Of a DNA stretch of 5,296 nucleotides, positions 1-4,732 are shown piece by piece. The position numbers and the translations under genes were made by a program. The DNA is from Candidatus Bathyarchaeota archaeon (lineage in GTDB: Archaea; Thermoproteota; Bathyarchaeia; Bathyarchaeales; B26-1), in contig JAGTRH010000104.1 in the NCBI GenBank assembly GCA_018396795.1, positions 1-5,296 of the forward strand. Reading direction: 5' to 3'. Position 1 is the stretch's first letter. Each line of letters begins with the position of its first letter. The notes beneath the pieces are model-generated. The model made no database searches. It saw only the letters and a program-made list of their open reading frames with translations, and was not told the DNA's origin.

Positions 1-2
1 TA

Positions 3-179
3 CCAGAGGGACCATATGAGAGATGCCATTTTGCCTCCTTCTGGATAGAAGGAAATTACTATATTGTAACAGTTAATCCTCCCCTAAAGCGTAATGGGGA
101 TAATAGGAACTTTAGCTTGAACCCAAGGACGGCTGGAGACTTCTCCCGCAAATCTCTCTTTTCTTTTTTTGGCTTTTAG
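3..179 (+). CDS. possible 3' end of a hypothetical protein entering from the left edge
   Basis: The third forward frame is open from the left edge to a TAG at 177-179, giving 58 residues with no start needed inside the window. The first half (up to about base 90) reads like real protein: ERCHFASFWIEGNYYIVTVN has the alternating hydrophobic and aromatic pattern of beta strands. The second half is basic and serine-rich, and its last codons lie in a pyrimidine tract at 155-177, so the true end may have been displaced by a frameshift. I do not recognise the family. A 41-residue minus-strand frame (84-209) overlaps it but has no ribosome binding site. The upstream sequence would decide whether this is coding. 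Confidence 0.4.
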   Translation, partial: PEGPYERCHFASFWIEGNYYIVTVNPPLKRNGDNRNFSLNPRTAGDFSRKSLFSFFGF

Positions 180-263
180 GTTATTGGAGATCCTTAGAAT
201 CCTCTTCATTTTGTTTAAGTTTCAGGAAATAATCGTTCACATGCAGTAAGCAGCGGCAAATTC

Positions 264-271
264 TTTATATG
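264..271 (+). promoter_or_regulatory. candidate TATA box upstream of the transglutaminase-like gene
   Basis: TTTATATG fits an archaeal TATA element. It would place transcription start near 295 and leave a leader of about 100 bases before the ATG at 400, which is long for archaea. A second AT-rich element, TGTATAAT at 282-289, is an alternative. Neither is decisive. Confidence 0.3.
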
Positions 272-399
272 TCTAAATAATTTGTATAATACGAGTTTAG
301 CGAGGTTTTTCAGCAATTTATGTAAACTTTTTTTACCTCAATTCCACATGTATTTTTGGGTCTGAATCCTCATCAGTTAGAAGGGTGTGGGATCCGCTT

Positions 400-732
400 A
401 TGGCTAAATTTGAGCTGAGAATTGTGTCACTCTTTATTATTATGCTTCTTGTAGCCGTCAACATATACATGTATCATACCATGTCCACTGAAAACAATAG
501 GCTTAGGCTTATGCTAAGAGAGAAGGAGGATTTGTGCGAAGAGCTGTATAGCCAGTTGAAGCCTTTAGAGGAGGAGGTGAGAATGCTCAATGAAAGCTAC
601 CACAAAGTCCTCGAGGCGAATGGTAAGCTCGAAGAGGCTCTGAAATACCTGCAAGGTAAGCTTGTGCTCCTATACAACTTCACTTTCGTGACGCCGAGCG
701 AGTTCGCTGAGAGACCATTTCGCATACAGTGA
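400..732 (+). CDS. membrane anchor and coiled-coil stalk; N-terminal part of a frameshifted transglutaminase-like protein
   Basis: This 110-residue frame begins MAKFELRIVSL. One membrane segment (residues about 8-26) is followed by a charged coiled coil (about 30-90), then a short LVLLYNFTFVTPSEF stretch. I chose the ATG at 400 over the GTG at 385 because GGTG at 384-387 then lies 12 bases upstream as a weak SD and the membrane segment sits close to the N-terminus; with the GTG start the protein is 5 residues longer. The frame stops at TGA 730-732, and a plus-one frame starts at 737 with the catalytic domain. An anchor and stalk leading into a transglutaminase-like domain is a sensible single-protein design, so I infer that these are two pieces of one gene. 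The stalk alone has no recognisable activity. Confidence 0.7.
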   Translation: MAKFELRIVSLFIIMLLVAVNIYMYHTMSTENNRLRLMLREKEDLCEELYSQLKPLEEEVRMLNESYHKVLEANGKLEEALKYLQGKLVLLYNFTFVTPSEFAERPFRIQ

Positions 733-736
733 GGAG

Positions 737-1369
737 ATGGTTGAGTTCGTTATGAATGCTACAGGAGGGTGGGACGGCAGTGAAGAAGACTTTCTATCAG
801 ATCTCTACAAGATATACGTTTCTTGGAGCAGCGTCTTCATATACGATGAAAACCCGCCGCCCGTAGCGGTATACCTTCCATATATAAACATAGGCGGATG
901 GAACTATTACAAAACCGAAATCGGAGACGAATACCTGGCGGAAGTACTTTTCTACGAGGACAACCCCATAAAGGTTCCAGTCTGGTCGGTCGTACTAGAC
1001 TTCAACAGGCGCAGAGGCGTGTGCACAAATTACGCCGTCGTGCTGGTTGCCCTCTATTATGCATACTCCGACACGGTTGGCAGGAGGCTTCCAGCGGCTT
1101 ATCTCTCGATGGAAATGGGGGATGGCGCTCGCCATGGCTGTGTCCTATTAAAGGGAGAAGGCGACTCGGTAGCCATAGTTGACTGGGAGCCCATCACAGC
1201 TGAGAACGGCATGATAAAGTTTATGCCGCTGGACGAGGCCAGGCAGCTTCACAGCAGATACTGGTGGAATCGTGAACTGAACTATGACGGCATATGGATG
1301 CGACCCAACACTAGCAGATTCTTCAACTCCCATGAAGAGTTCCGCCTGTGGCTGATGGAAGAGTTTTGA
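737..1369 (+). CDS. transglutaminase-like (papain-fold) domain protein; C-terminal part of a frameshifted gene
   Basis: The 210-residue frame carries a transglutaminase-like core. The nucleophile is Cys96 in RRRGVCTNYAVVLVALYYA, the histidine is His133 in GARHGCVLL, and the acid is Asp149 in AIVDWEP. The order and spacing Cys-His-Asp match the transglutaminase/papain-like superfamily, whose archaeal members are mostly uncharacterised and may act as peptidases or amide-bond enzymes. Assignment to the fold is firm; the substrate is unknown. The ATG at 737 is a poor independent start, because GAGG at 731-734 leaves only 2 bases before it and the frame continues upstream without a stop as SEEMVEF. 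The next ATG (752) has GAGGAG 15 bases upstream, also not ideal. The piece therefore most likely belongs to the anchor-stalk frame at 400-732. It ends at TGA 1367-1369 and is more GC-rich than most of the window. Confidence 0.75.
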   Translation: MVEFVMNATGGWDGSEEDFLSDLYKIYVSWSSVFIYDENPPPVAVYLPYINIGGWNYYKTEIGDEYLAEVLFYEDNPIKVPVWSVVLDFNRRRGVCTNYAVVLVALYYAYSDTVGRRLPAAYLSMEMGDGARHGCVLLKGEGDSVAIVDWEPITAENGMIKFMPLDEARQLHSRYWWNRELNYDGIWMRPNTSRFFNSHEEFRLWLMEEF

Positions 1370-1395
1370 ACCCAGCTGGATATATTTCCGCAAAA

Positions 1396-1435
1396 CCCTC
1401 CTTCTTTTTCTGCTTCATTTTTCCAATGATGAAGC
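1396..1435 (+). terminator. pyrimidine tract plus stem-loop after the transglutaminase-like gene
   Basis: About 27 bases after the stop codon begins a C/T-rich tract containing TTTTT. It is followed by a 7-bp inverted repeat, GCTTCAT (1412-1418) with ATGAAGC (1429-1435), and a 10-base loop. Archaeal termination mainly uses T-rich tracts, so this is a plausible 3' end; the hairpin may be incidental. Confidence 0.35.
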
Positions 1436-1467
1436 GTCCAGCAAGTATGGGTTAAGAAGTGTGGTAG

Positions 1468-1476
1468 AAATTTATA
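1468..1476 (+). promoter_or_regulatory. candidate TATA box for the zinc-ribbon gene
   Basis: AAATTTATA lies 36-45 bases upstream of the ATG at 1513. With the usual archaeal offset, transcription would begin near 1498 and leave a leader of about 15 bases. Its position supports 1513 as the original start codon even though that frame is interrupted. Confidence 0.45.
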
Positions 1477-1512
1477 GGGCTAAGGGATTGATTTGATTAT
1501 TTGGTAGATAAA

Positions 1513-1749
1513 ATGTCTGAGGATTGAGAAGATGACGAGGGAGAAGAGTGCCCAGAATGTGGAGAATACTCTTTAATAGACGGATATTGTGAAAACTGTG
1601 TCTATGATGAGGCGCTGCTCGTAACAAGCAGCAGGCGCGCAGAACATTTAAATATAAAGGTCTTTGAAGCCAGCGGAATAGCCCTAGCCTCAGTAAACAG
1701 TAGGGGAGAACTAAAAATAATTGTTGAACCGAAAATAGTCAAATTCTAA
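1513..1749 (+). pseudogene. small zinc-ribbon protein interrupted by an in-frame TGA at codon 5
   Basis: Starting at ATG 1513, the frame reads MSED, then TGA at 1525-1527, then 73 uninterrupted codons to TAA 1747-1749. The readable part holds two Cys pairs, CPEC (1549-1560) and CENC (1588-1599), separated by GEYSLIDGY. Two CxxC knuckles at that spacing make a one-zinc ribbon. After it come a short acidic/aliphatic linker and a beta-rich tail ending in KIIVEPKIVKF. Such small archaeal ribbon proteins are usually uncharacterised; the fold could bind nucleic acid or protein. No ATG, GTG or TTG lies in frame after the TGA, so the ribbon cannot be made from a normal start unless the TGA is read through or is a sequence error. 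TGA ends other genes here (mntA, the transglutaminase-like gene), so general recoding is unlikely. A candidate TATA box and intact downstream codons argue for a real, recently broken gene. A weak GGTAG (1504-1508) is the only SD candidate. Confidence 0.6.
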
Positions 1750-1778
1750 AAAATAAGAATTTAGGCATTAGAGAGGTC

Positions 1779-1784
1779 TTTTTT
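1779..1784 (+). terminator. T6 tract, likely terminator of the zinc-ribbon gene
   Basis: A run of six T residues lies 30 bases after the TAA at 1747-1749 and before the mntA promoter. Oligo-T tracts are the usual archaeal termination signal. There is no strong hairpin. Confidence 0.35.
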
Positions 1785-1804
1785 AAGGTAAAGTGAAGGT
1801 TAAA

Positions 1805-1847
1805 TGTTTAAATTCTGTTAATCTTAGTTTAAAGTAGGTGTTTAAAC
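1805..1847 (+). promoter_or_regulatory. mntA-hepT promoter region with three TTTAAA elements and an SD
   Basis: TTTAAA occurs three times: within TGTTTAAA (1805-1812), AGTTTAAA (1826-1833) and the palindrome GTTTAAAC (1840-1847), which ends at the base before the ATG. The first copy, about 36-41 bases upstream of the start, is the best TATA box. AGGTG at 1836-1840 is a good SD with 7-base spacing. The other two copies flank the expected transcription start and the SD, where a bound protein could block transcription. Toxin-antitoxin operons are often autoregulated; that these are operators is inference. Confidence 0.4.
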
Positions 1848-2141
1848 ATGAGATCTCTTGAAGAGATAAAAAGGATTTTGGCTATGTATAAAGGTGAATT
1901 GAGGAATAGGTTTAAGGTTAAGGAGATTGGGATCTTCGGCTCTTTTGTTAGGGGCGAGCAGGGGAAGAGGAGCGATATCGATATCTTGGTTGATTTTGAG
2001 GAGCCTCCGAGCCTCTTTGAATTCATGGACTTAGAGGATTATTTAAGTAAACTGCTCGGCTTGAAGGTTGACCTTGTTACAAGAGATGCTCTAAAGCCTA
2101 GGATTGGAGAACACATTTTAAGAGAAGTTGTCTACCTATGA
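1848..2141 (+). CDS. mntA: MntA-type minimal nucleotidyltransferase, antitoxin of HepT
   Basis: This 97-residue protein is a complete minimal nucleotidyltransferase of the DNA polymerase beta superfamily. The signature GSX10DXD is present: Gly31-Ser32, ten residues (FVRGEQGKRS), then Asp43-Ile-Asp45. The third metal-binding acid is Asp75 in GLKVDLV. The N-terminal helix and the IGIFGSFVRGE strand-turn are typical, and the length is normal for the family. In studied systems MntA transfers AMP to a tyrosine of the HepT toxin and so disarms it; that role is transferred here by family and context. The ATG at 1848 is supported by AGGTG at 1836-1840. The stop overlaps the first codon of hepT by four bases (ATGA, 2138-2141), indicating translational coupling. 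Nothing in the gene looks broken. Confidence 0.9.
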   Translation: MRSLEEIKRILAMYKGELRNRFKVKEIGIFGSFVRGEQGKRSDIDILVDFEEPPSLFEFMDLEDYLSKLLGLKVDLVTRDALKPRIGEHILREVVYL

Positions 2142-2254
2142 GGAAGAGGGATTATAGGGATTACCTACAAGACATTCTTGACTCAATCAAGGATATCGAG
2201 GATTTCACAAGAAACATGATTTGGAGGATTTTGCAAGAGATAAAAAGACTATAA
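2138..2254 (+). pseudogene. hepT: N-terminal fragment of hepT, ending at an early stop after a frameshift
   Basis: The ATG that overlaps the mntA stop opens a frame reading [20 protein letters not shown] and then EDFTRNM, which is the expected first helix of a HepT/HEPN protein. After ATG 2216-2218 the frame turns into unrelated sequence ([11 protein letters not shown]) and stops at TAA 2252-2254. The HepT sequence resumes at 2221 in another frame ([10 protein letters not shown]). One missing base around 2219-2221 explains the break; inserting one would give a continuous helix such as RNM-x-LEDFARD. This fragment alone lacks the active site. Confidence 0.7.
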
Positions 2255-2481
2255 ACGCCGTGATTAGAAGCATCGAAGTTATAGGCGAGGCGGCAAAGCA
2301 CATACCTAAATCAATTAGGGACAAGTATCCTTCGGTTCCGTGGAGGAAGATGGCTGGAATGAGAGACAAATTGATCCACGAGTATTTCGGCGTAGACGTC
2401 AAAATACTATGGAAAACGATAAAGAAAGATGTACCGCCACTTAAACCATTAATACAAAATATTCTGGAGAGCTTAGGCTAA
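2221..2481 (+). CDS. hepT: HepT-like HEPN toxin (RNase), catalytic C-terminal part
   Basis: These 86 residues hold most of a HepT (DUF86, HEPN superfamily) protein. The hallmark RX4HXY motif is intact: Arg48-DKLI-His53-Glu-Tyr55, within [19 protein letters not shown]. Family helices are recognisable: [20 protein letters not shown] before the motif and [14 protein letters not shown] after it. HepT toxins are dimeric RNases whose Arg and His are catalytic and whose motif Tyr is AMPylated by MntA. The frame opens with TTG 2221 and has no credible SD, so it is unlikely to start there. The natural start is ATG 2138, overlapping mntA, with a -1 frameshift near 2219 joining the parts (about 114 residues in total, normal for the family). 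The fully conserved active site means either a recent knockout or a sequencing indel. If the break is real, mntA would be an antitoxin without a toxin. Confidence 0.8.
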   Translation: MEDFARDKKTINAVIRSIEVIGEAAKHIPKSIRDKYPSVPWRKMAGMRDKLIHEYFGVDVKILWKTIKKDVPPLKPLIQNILESLG

Positions 2482-2506
2482 AGCCATGAGATACATTTTG
2501 AAAGGC

Positions 2507-2556
2507 AGTTTCTTTTCTGTATGCTTATAGTTTGGGTGTTCTTGGCTTATTGCCTG
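2507..2556 (-). pseudogene. orphan fragment of a YgjP/DUF45 metallopeptidase gene
   Basis: This 50-base stretch matches 4788-4837 at 47 of 50 positions, with 31 identical bases in a row (2522-2552 and 4803-4833). Mismatches are at 2519, 2521 and 2553. Read on the minus strand in the same frame it gives QAISQEHPNYKHTEKK against QTISQEHPNYKQIEKK in the intact gene, just downstream of the zinc site. The match ends sharply on both sides, and the frame runs to a TAA that overlaps the end of hepT. No HExxH or WGSC motif lies around it, so it cannot be a working enzyme. It is a relic of a second copy or of a rearrangement, in the same orientation as the intact gene. Confidence 0.75.
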
Positions 2557-2600
2557 TTGGTGGAGTTCAGCTCCGCTACTGGAGCATGTAAAACGGAAAA

Positions 2601-2607
2601 GGAGGTG
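2601..2607 (+). promoter_or_regulatory. strong Shine-Dalgarno-like GGAGGTG with no gene after it
   Basis: GGAGGTG is an extended match to the anti-SD of 16S rRNA, better than the SD of any intact gene here. A TTG at 2616-2618 follows at normal spacing but opens only seven codons before TAA. It may be left over from a deleted gene or may be chance. Confidence 0.25.
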
Positions 2608-2751
2608 GAAGGAAATTGAATTTCATAGATTTTGAGTAATATTAAATTTTCAAATTCCATCAATTTTTATGCGCAAAGACAGGGCTATTTTGAGGAACTT
2701 AAATCAAAAAGGTTAAAATGCTGGGCATCATAAAAAGCCATAGTGATTTAG

Positions 2752-3372
2752 ATGGATGAGAAGTTTGTAGGTAGGAATCTGGCTGTTGCGTTAGGTATTA
2801 TTGTCATCGTCCTTCTGGCGGTTTTGTTGGGGACTGTGTTAAATTATACATCGATTATAAGTGAGAGAAATAGTGTTATAGCGGCGAAGGACTCCCAGAT
2901 AGAGGCCCTCACAAATCAGGTGGCTCAGCTTCAGGCATGGCTTGATGGGAATAGAACTGAATTTGAGCAGCTGACACAGCAGCTTCAGCAGAGAATTGAG
3001 GAGCTTGAGCAGCAATCAATGCAATTCCAACAGCAGATAATGAGGTTGAGAGCAACTATTGACTCATTAATGATGCCGAAGCTCGTAAAGGTTGGCTTAG
3101 AAGCCCATGACAATAGAACATGGCTTGGAGCACCCTTCCTCCACGTATTTGGATACGTCTGCAATGTTGGAACATATACTGCACTAAACTCTACGATTCA
3201 CGTAGTCGCCCTCCAAAGCGACGGAGACGTAGCGATAGATGCTTACATCGATCTAGGTGAAATAGAGGGCGAATCATGGAGAAGAGTGGATTCAAAAATT
3301 TACTACGGTGGAAGCGAACTAGTAAACTGGACGCTAACACTAGAATGGGCATCGCCACCATTACCATGCTAA
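2752..3372 (+). CDS. membrane-anchored coiled-coil protein with an FxLYD-like C-terminal beta domain
   Basis: This is an intact 206-residue protein. A single membrane segment spans about residues 11-31 (LAVALGIIVIVLLAVLLGTV). A long Gln/Glu-rich coiled coil runs from about 35 to 107 (for example LTQQLQQRIEELEQQSMQ). The last 95 residues form a probable beta-sandwich: FLHVFGYVCNVGTYTALNST, then a polar turn, then YYGGSELVNWTLTLEW. The G-x-V-x-N-x-G-x-x-x-A pattern resembles FxLYD/CARDB-type extracellular adhesion or scaffold domains; no catalytic residues are visible. A short N-terminus before the membrane segment suggests that the C-terminal part faces outside. Cys137 and the final residue, Cys206, are the only cysteines. 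It ends in tandem stops TAA TAA (3370-3375). The ATG has only a weak SD (GTGAT, 2744-2748). The build is like that of the anchor-stalk protein at 400, but the two are not clear homologues. Function unknown. Confidence 0.75.
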   Translation: MDEKFVGRNLAVALGIIVIVLLAVLLGTVLNYTSIISERNSVIAAKDSQIEALTNQVAQLQAWLDGNRTEFEQLTQQLQQRIEELEQQSMQFQQQIMRLRATIDSLMMPKLVKVGLEAHDNRTWLGAPFLHVFGYVCNVGTYTALNSTIHVVALQSDGDVAIDAYIDLGEIEGESWRRVDSKIYYGGSELVNWTLTLEWASPPLPC

Positions 3373-3617
3373 TAAACCAACGTCAGAGTTTGCTTAAACC
3401 CTAAAAAGGTTCGCATGAAACGTTATATAGATATTGTAATCCATAAAAACATTAATGAAACGCTGGTTTACATAAAGATTTAGCTTGAAATAAAGCTTTA
3501 TAGTTTTTCACAGTAAAAGGCTTTCTTATCATTTTTCAGTAAATGCTATTTCAATTCTTTTCCCTTAACTCATTTAGCTTCATTTTTACTCTTTTTCGAA
3601 CTTCCGAGGCGATGAAT

Positions 3618-3658
3618 GCGCTCTTCTTTGCAGGATTGTTAATCTTTAAAAGAAGCGC
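3618..3658. repeat. imperfect inverted repeat (hairpin) in the spacer
   Basis: GCGC (3618-3621) plus TTCTTT (3624-3629) pair with AAAGAA (3649-3654) plus GCGC (3655-3658). The result is a 10-bp stem with a 2-base bulge and a 19-base loop, followed by T-rich sequence. On the plus strand it could end transcription or act as a structured site upstream of the hydrolase promoter. Its role is unproven. Confidence 0.4.
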
Positions 3659-3696
3659 TAATTTTATTTTATGATTATTTAAATTGGTCACTCGAT

Positions 3697-3704
3697 CTTA
3701 TATT
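3697..3704 (+). promoter_or_regulatory. TATA box of the metallo-beta-lactamase-fold gene
   Basis: CTTATATT lies 36-43 bases upstream of the TTG start. It predicts a transcription start near 3727 and a very short leader carrying the SD at 3728-3732. The spacing is what is expected for archaea. Confidence 0.5.
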
Positions 3705-3727
3705 AAGGGAAAAATATTAGGATTAAA

Positions 3728-3732
3728 GGTGA
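3728..3732 (+). promoter_or_regulatory. SD site that fixes the TTG start at 3740
   Basis: GGTGA (within AAAGGTGA, 3725-3732) is a good match to the 16S 3' end with 7 bases to TTG 3740. The nearby GTG at 3735 is out of frame. This supports the non-ATG start and a short basic N-terminus (MKRFSK) before the membrane segment. Confidence 0.65.
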
Positions 3733-3739
3733 ATGTGCC

Positions 3740-4537
3740 TTGAAGAGGTTTTCGAAATTACTTATCCTCTTAGTTATCGCAGTTTTTGCTATAGCAGCGG
3801 TAGTTTTATTTATTCAATTTACTCAGCGTAAGACTGAGAATCCATTTAAATCCTTTTCTGAAATACATTTGGGGGAGAATGAGGTTGGTGTCCTCTTTCT
3901 CGGCGAATCGGCATTTGTTCTTAAAACTGTAAGACATACTATAATCATTGATCCTGCCTCAAAAATTTCTAGAGATGACGCTAAGATCCTAGGTAAAGTT
4001 GACGCTATTCTAATTACTCATGAGCACAGCGATCATTTCGCCTCTGGGGCCACACTTAATCTATACCAAGAATTTAATTGTCCAGTTATAGTCAATAAAG
4101 GGGCTTATGAAAGCCTAAAGAACCTCATTAGTGAGGGGGGTAAGCTAATCCTTATTGATCCGGGGGAAACACTAATATTAGATGGGGTAATTGTAGAGGC
4201 TATTGAAGCAGATCATCCAGCTAATTCACCACTCATGTATATTATAACCCTAGATAACATGACAATACTGCATGCATCAGATTCAGGTTTCGTCCAATCT
4301 CTAGAGAGGTTCTCTGGGAGAATTGATTTAGCTTTATTGCCAATAGGTTCTCCATCCCCATCGGCTTCTCCATCAGATGCCCTTGAAATGGTAATGGCAG
4401 TAATGCCAAAGAAAATTATTATGATGCATGGATCTGCAAGCGAGTTCTCTGAATTTAAAGATTTGATCGAGGATAGCGGGTTGAATACAGTTATTGAAGA
4501 GGTTGAGACAGCAAAGCCGCGAAAGATTTCACTATAA
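3740..4537 (+). CDS. membrane-anchored metallo-beta-lactamase-fold hydrolase (UlaG-like)
   Basis: This is an intact 265-residue protein. A membrane segment (about residues 7-27) after MKRFSK is followed by a metallo-beta-lactamase fold of the UlaG-like/Lactamase_B_3 type. The metal site is complete: His94, His96, Asp98 and His99 in THEHSDHF, then probably His159 in EADHP, Asp181 in HASDSGF and His230 in MMHG. The early strand VGVLFLGESAFVLKT and the IIIDP turn are typical of this subgroup. Family members hydrolyse esters, lactones or phosphodiesters; the substrate cannot be told. The anchor is unusual, since most UlaG-like enzymes are cytosolic; the catalytic domain may face outside, or the segment may be an uncleaved signal. 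A small insertion, GSPSPSASPS (203-212), replaces the usual short turn after LLPI. It has its own promoter and a TTG start, and stands alone between two spacers. Confidence 0.85.
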   Translation: MKRFSKLLILLVIAVFAIAAVVLFIQFTQRKTENPFKSFSEIHLGENEVGVLFLGESAFVLKTVRHTIIIDPASKISRDDAKILGKVDAILITHEHSDHFASGATLNLYQEFNCPVIVNKGAYESLKNLISEGGKLILIDPGETLILDGVIVEAIEADHPANSPLMYIITLDNMTILHASDSGFVQSLERFSGRIDLALLPIGSPSPSASPSDALEMVMAVMPKKIIMMHGSASEFSEFKDLIEDSGLNTVIEEVETAKPRKISL

Positions 4538-4685
4538 GAACATCTCATTATTTTATCTAATATAATATGTTTTGAAATTTATTGCCTAACATTTCCTAAT
4601 TTAATGCATGAACTTCTTGGCACATCTACAATTAGTTTAACACTTCAGCGGTATTGCATGTGTTGATATAGCTACGCCCACGCCC

Positions 4686-4703
4686 TATATTTAATGAAAT
4701 ATA
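4686..4703. repeat. perfect 7-bp inverted repeat between convergent genes
   Basis: TATATTT (4686-4692) and AAATATA (4697-4703) pair around AATG. The repeat lies 29 bases beyond the stop of the minus-strand metallopeptidase gene and about 150 bases beyond the hydrolase gene, where two transcripts converge. A termination or RNA 3'-end role is plausible, but an all-AT stem is weak and no long T run follows on either strand. Just to its left is a small GC-rich island with CGCCCA/CGCCCT in tandem (4679-4685). Confidence 0.35.
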
Positions 4704-4732
4704 ATGGTTTTCCAATAAATGATGCTTTCAGC

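Larger units (their letters stand above)
3373..3739. other. AT-rich intergenic spacer without a convincing gene
   Basis: This 367-base spacer separates the coiled-coil gene from the hydrolase gene. It contains a 12-base palindrome ATAAAGCTTTAT (3490-3501) followed by TTTTT (3504-3508), a possible terminator for the gene to the left. It also has a T-rich stretch (3530-3600), an imperfect hairpin (3618-3658), and the promoter of the next gene at its right end. A 46-codon minus-strand frame (3691 to 3551) is the longest candidate; it lacks an SD. I see no RNA gene. Confidence 0.5.

Noticed and set aside
84..209. 41-residue minus-strand frame (ATG at 209) near the left edge
   Set aside because: No SD, no recognisable family, and it competes with a more protein-like plus-strand frame.
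898..1182. 94-codon plus-strand frame inside the transglutaminase-like gene
   Set aside because: It overlaps the frame with the catalytic triad, is Arg/Gly/Ser-rich like a shifted translation, and has no SD. A shadow.
1148..1393. 81-codon minus-strand frame over the 3' end of the transglutaminase-like gene
   Set aside because: Antisense to a recognised domain, with no promoter or SD and no recognisable motifs.
1525..1527. TGA in the zinc-ribbon gene as selenocysteine or tryptophan
   Set aside because: No conserved catalytic Cys would be expected at this position, no SECIS-like element was recognised, and TGA is used as a normal stop by neighbouring genes.
1614..1632. 6-bp stem GCTGCT/AGCAGC as a possible structured RNA
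   Set aside because: It lies inside the zinc-ribbon coding frame and is short; coding sequence explains it.
2669..2716. 15-codon frame starting ATG CGC AAA GAC before the coiled-coil gene
   Set aside because: Too short, without an SD, and not similar to anything I recognise; a leader peptide cannot be supported.
4213..4548. 111-codon minus-strand frame opposite the metallo-beta-lactamase-fold gene
   Set aside because: Antisense to an intact enzyme with a complete metal site; no independent start signals.
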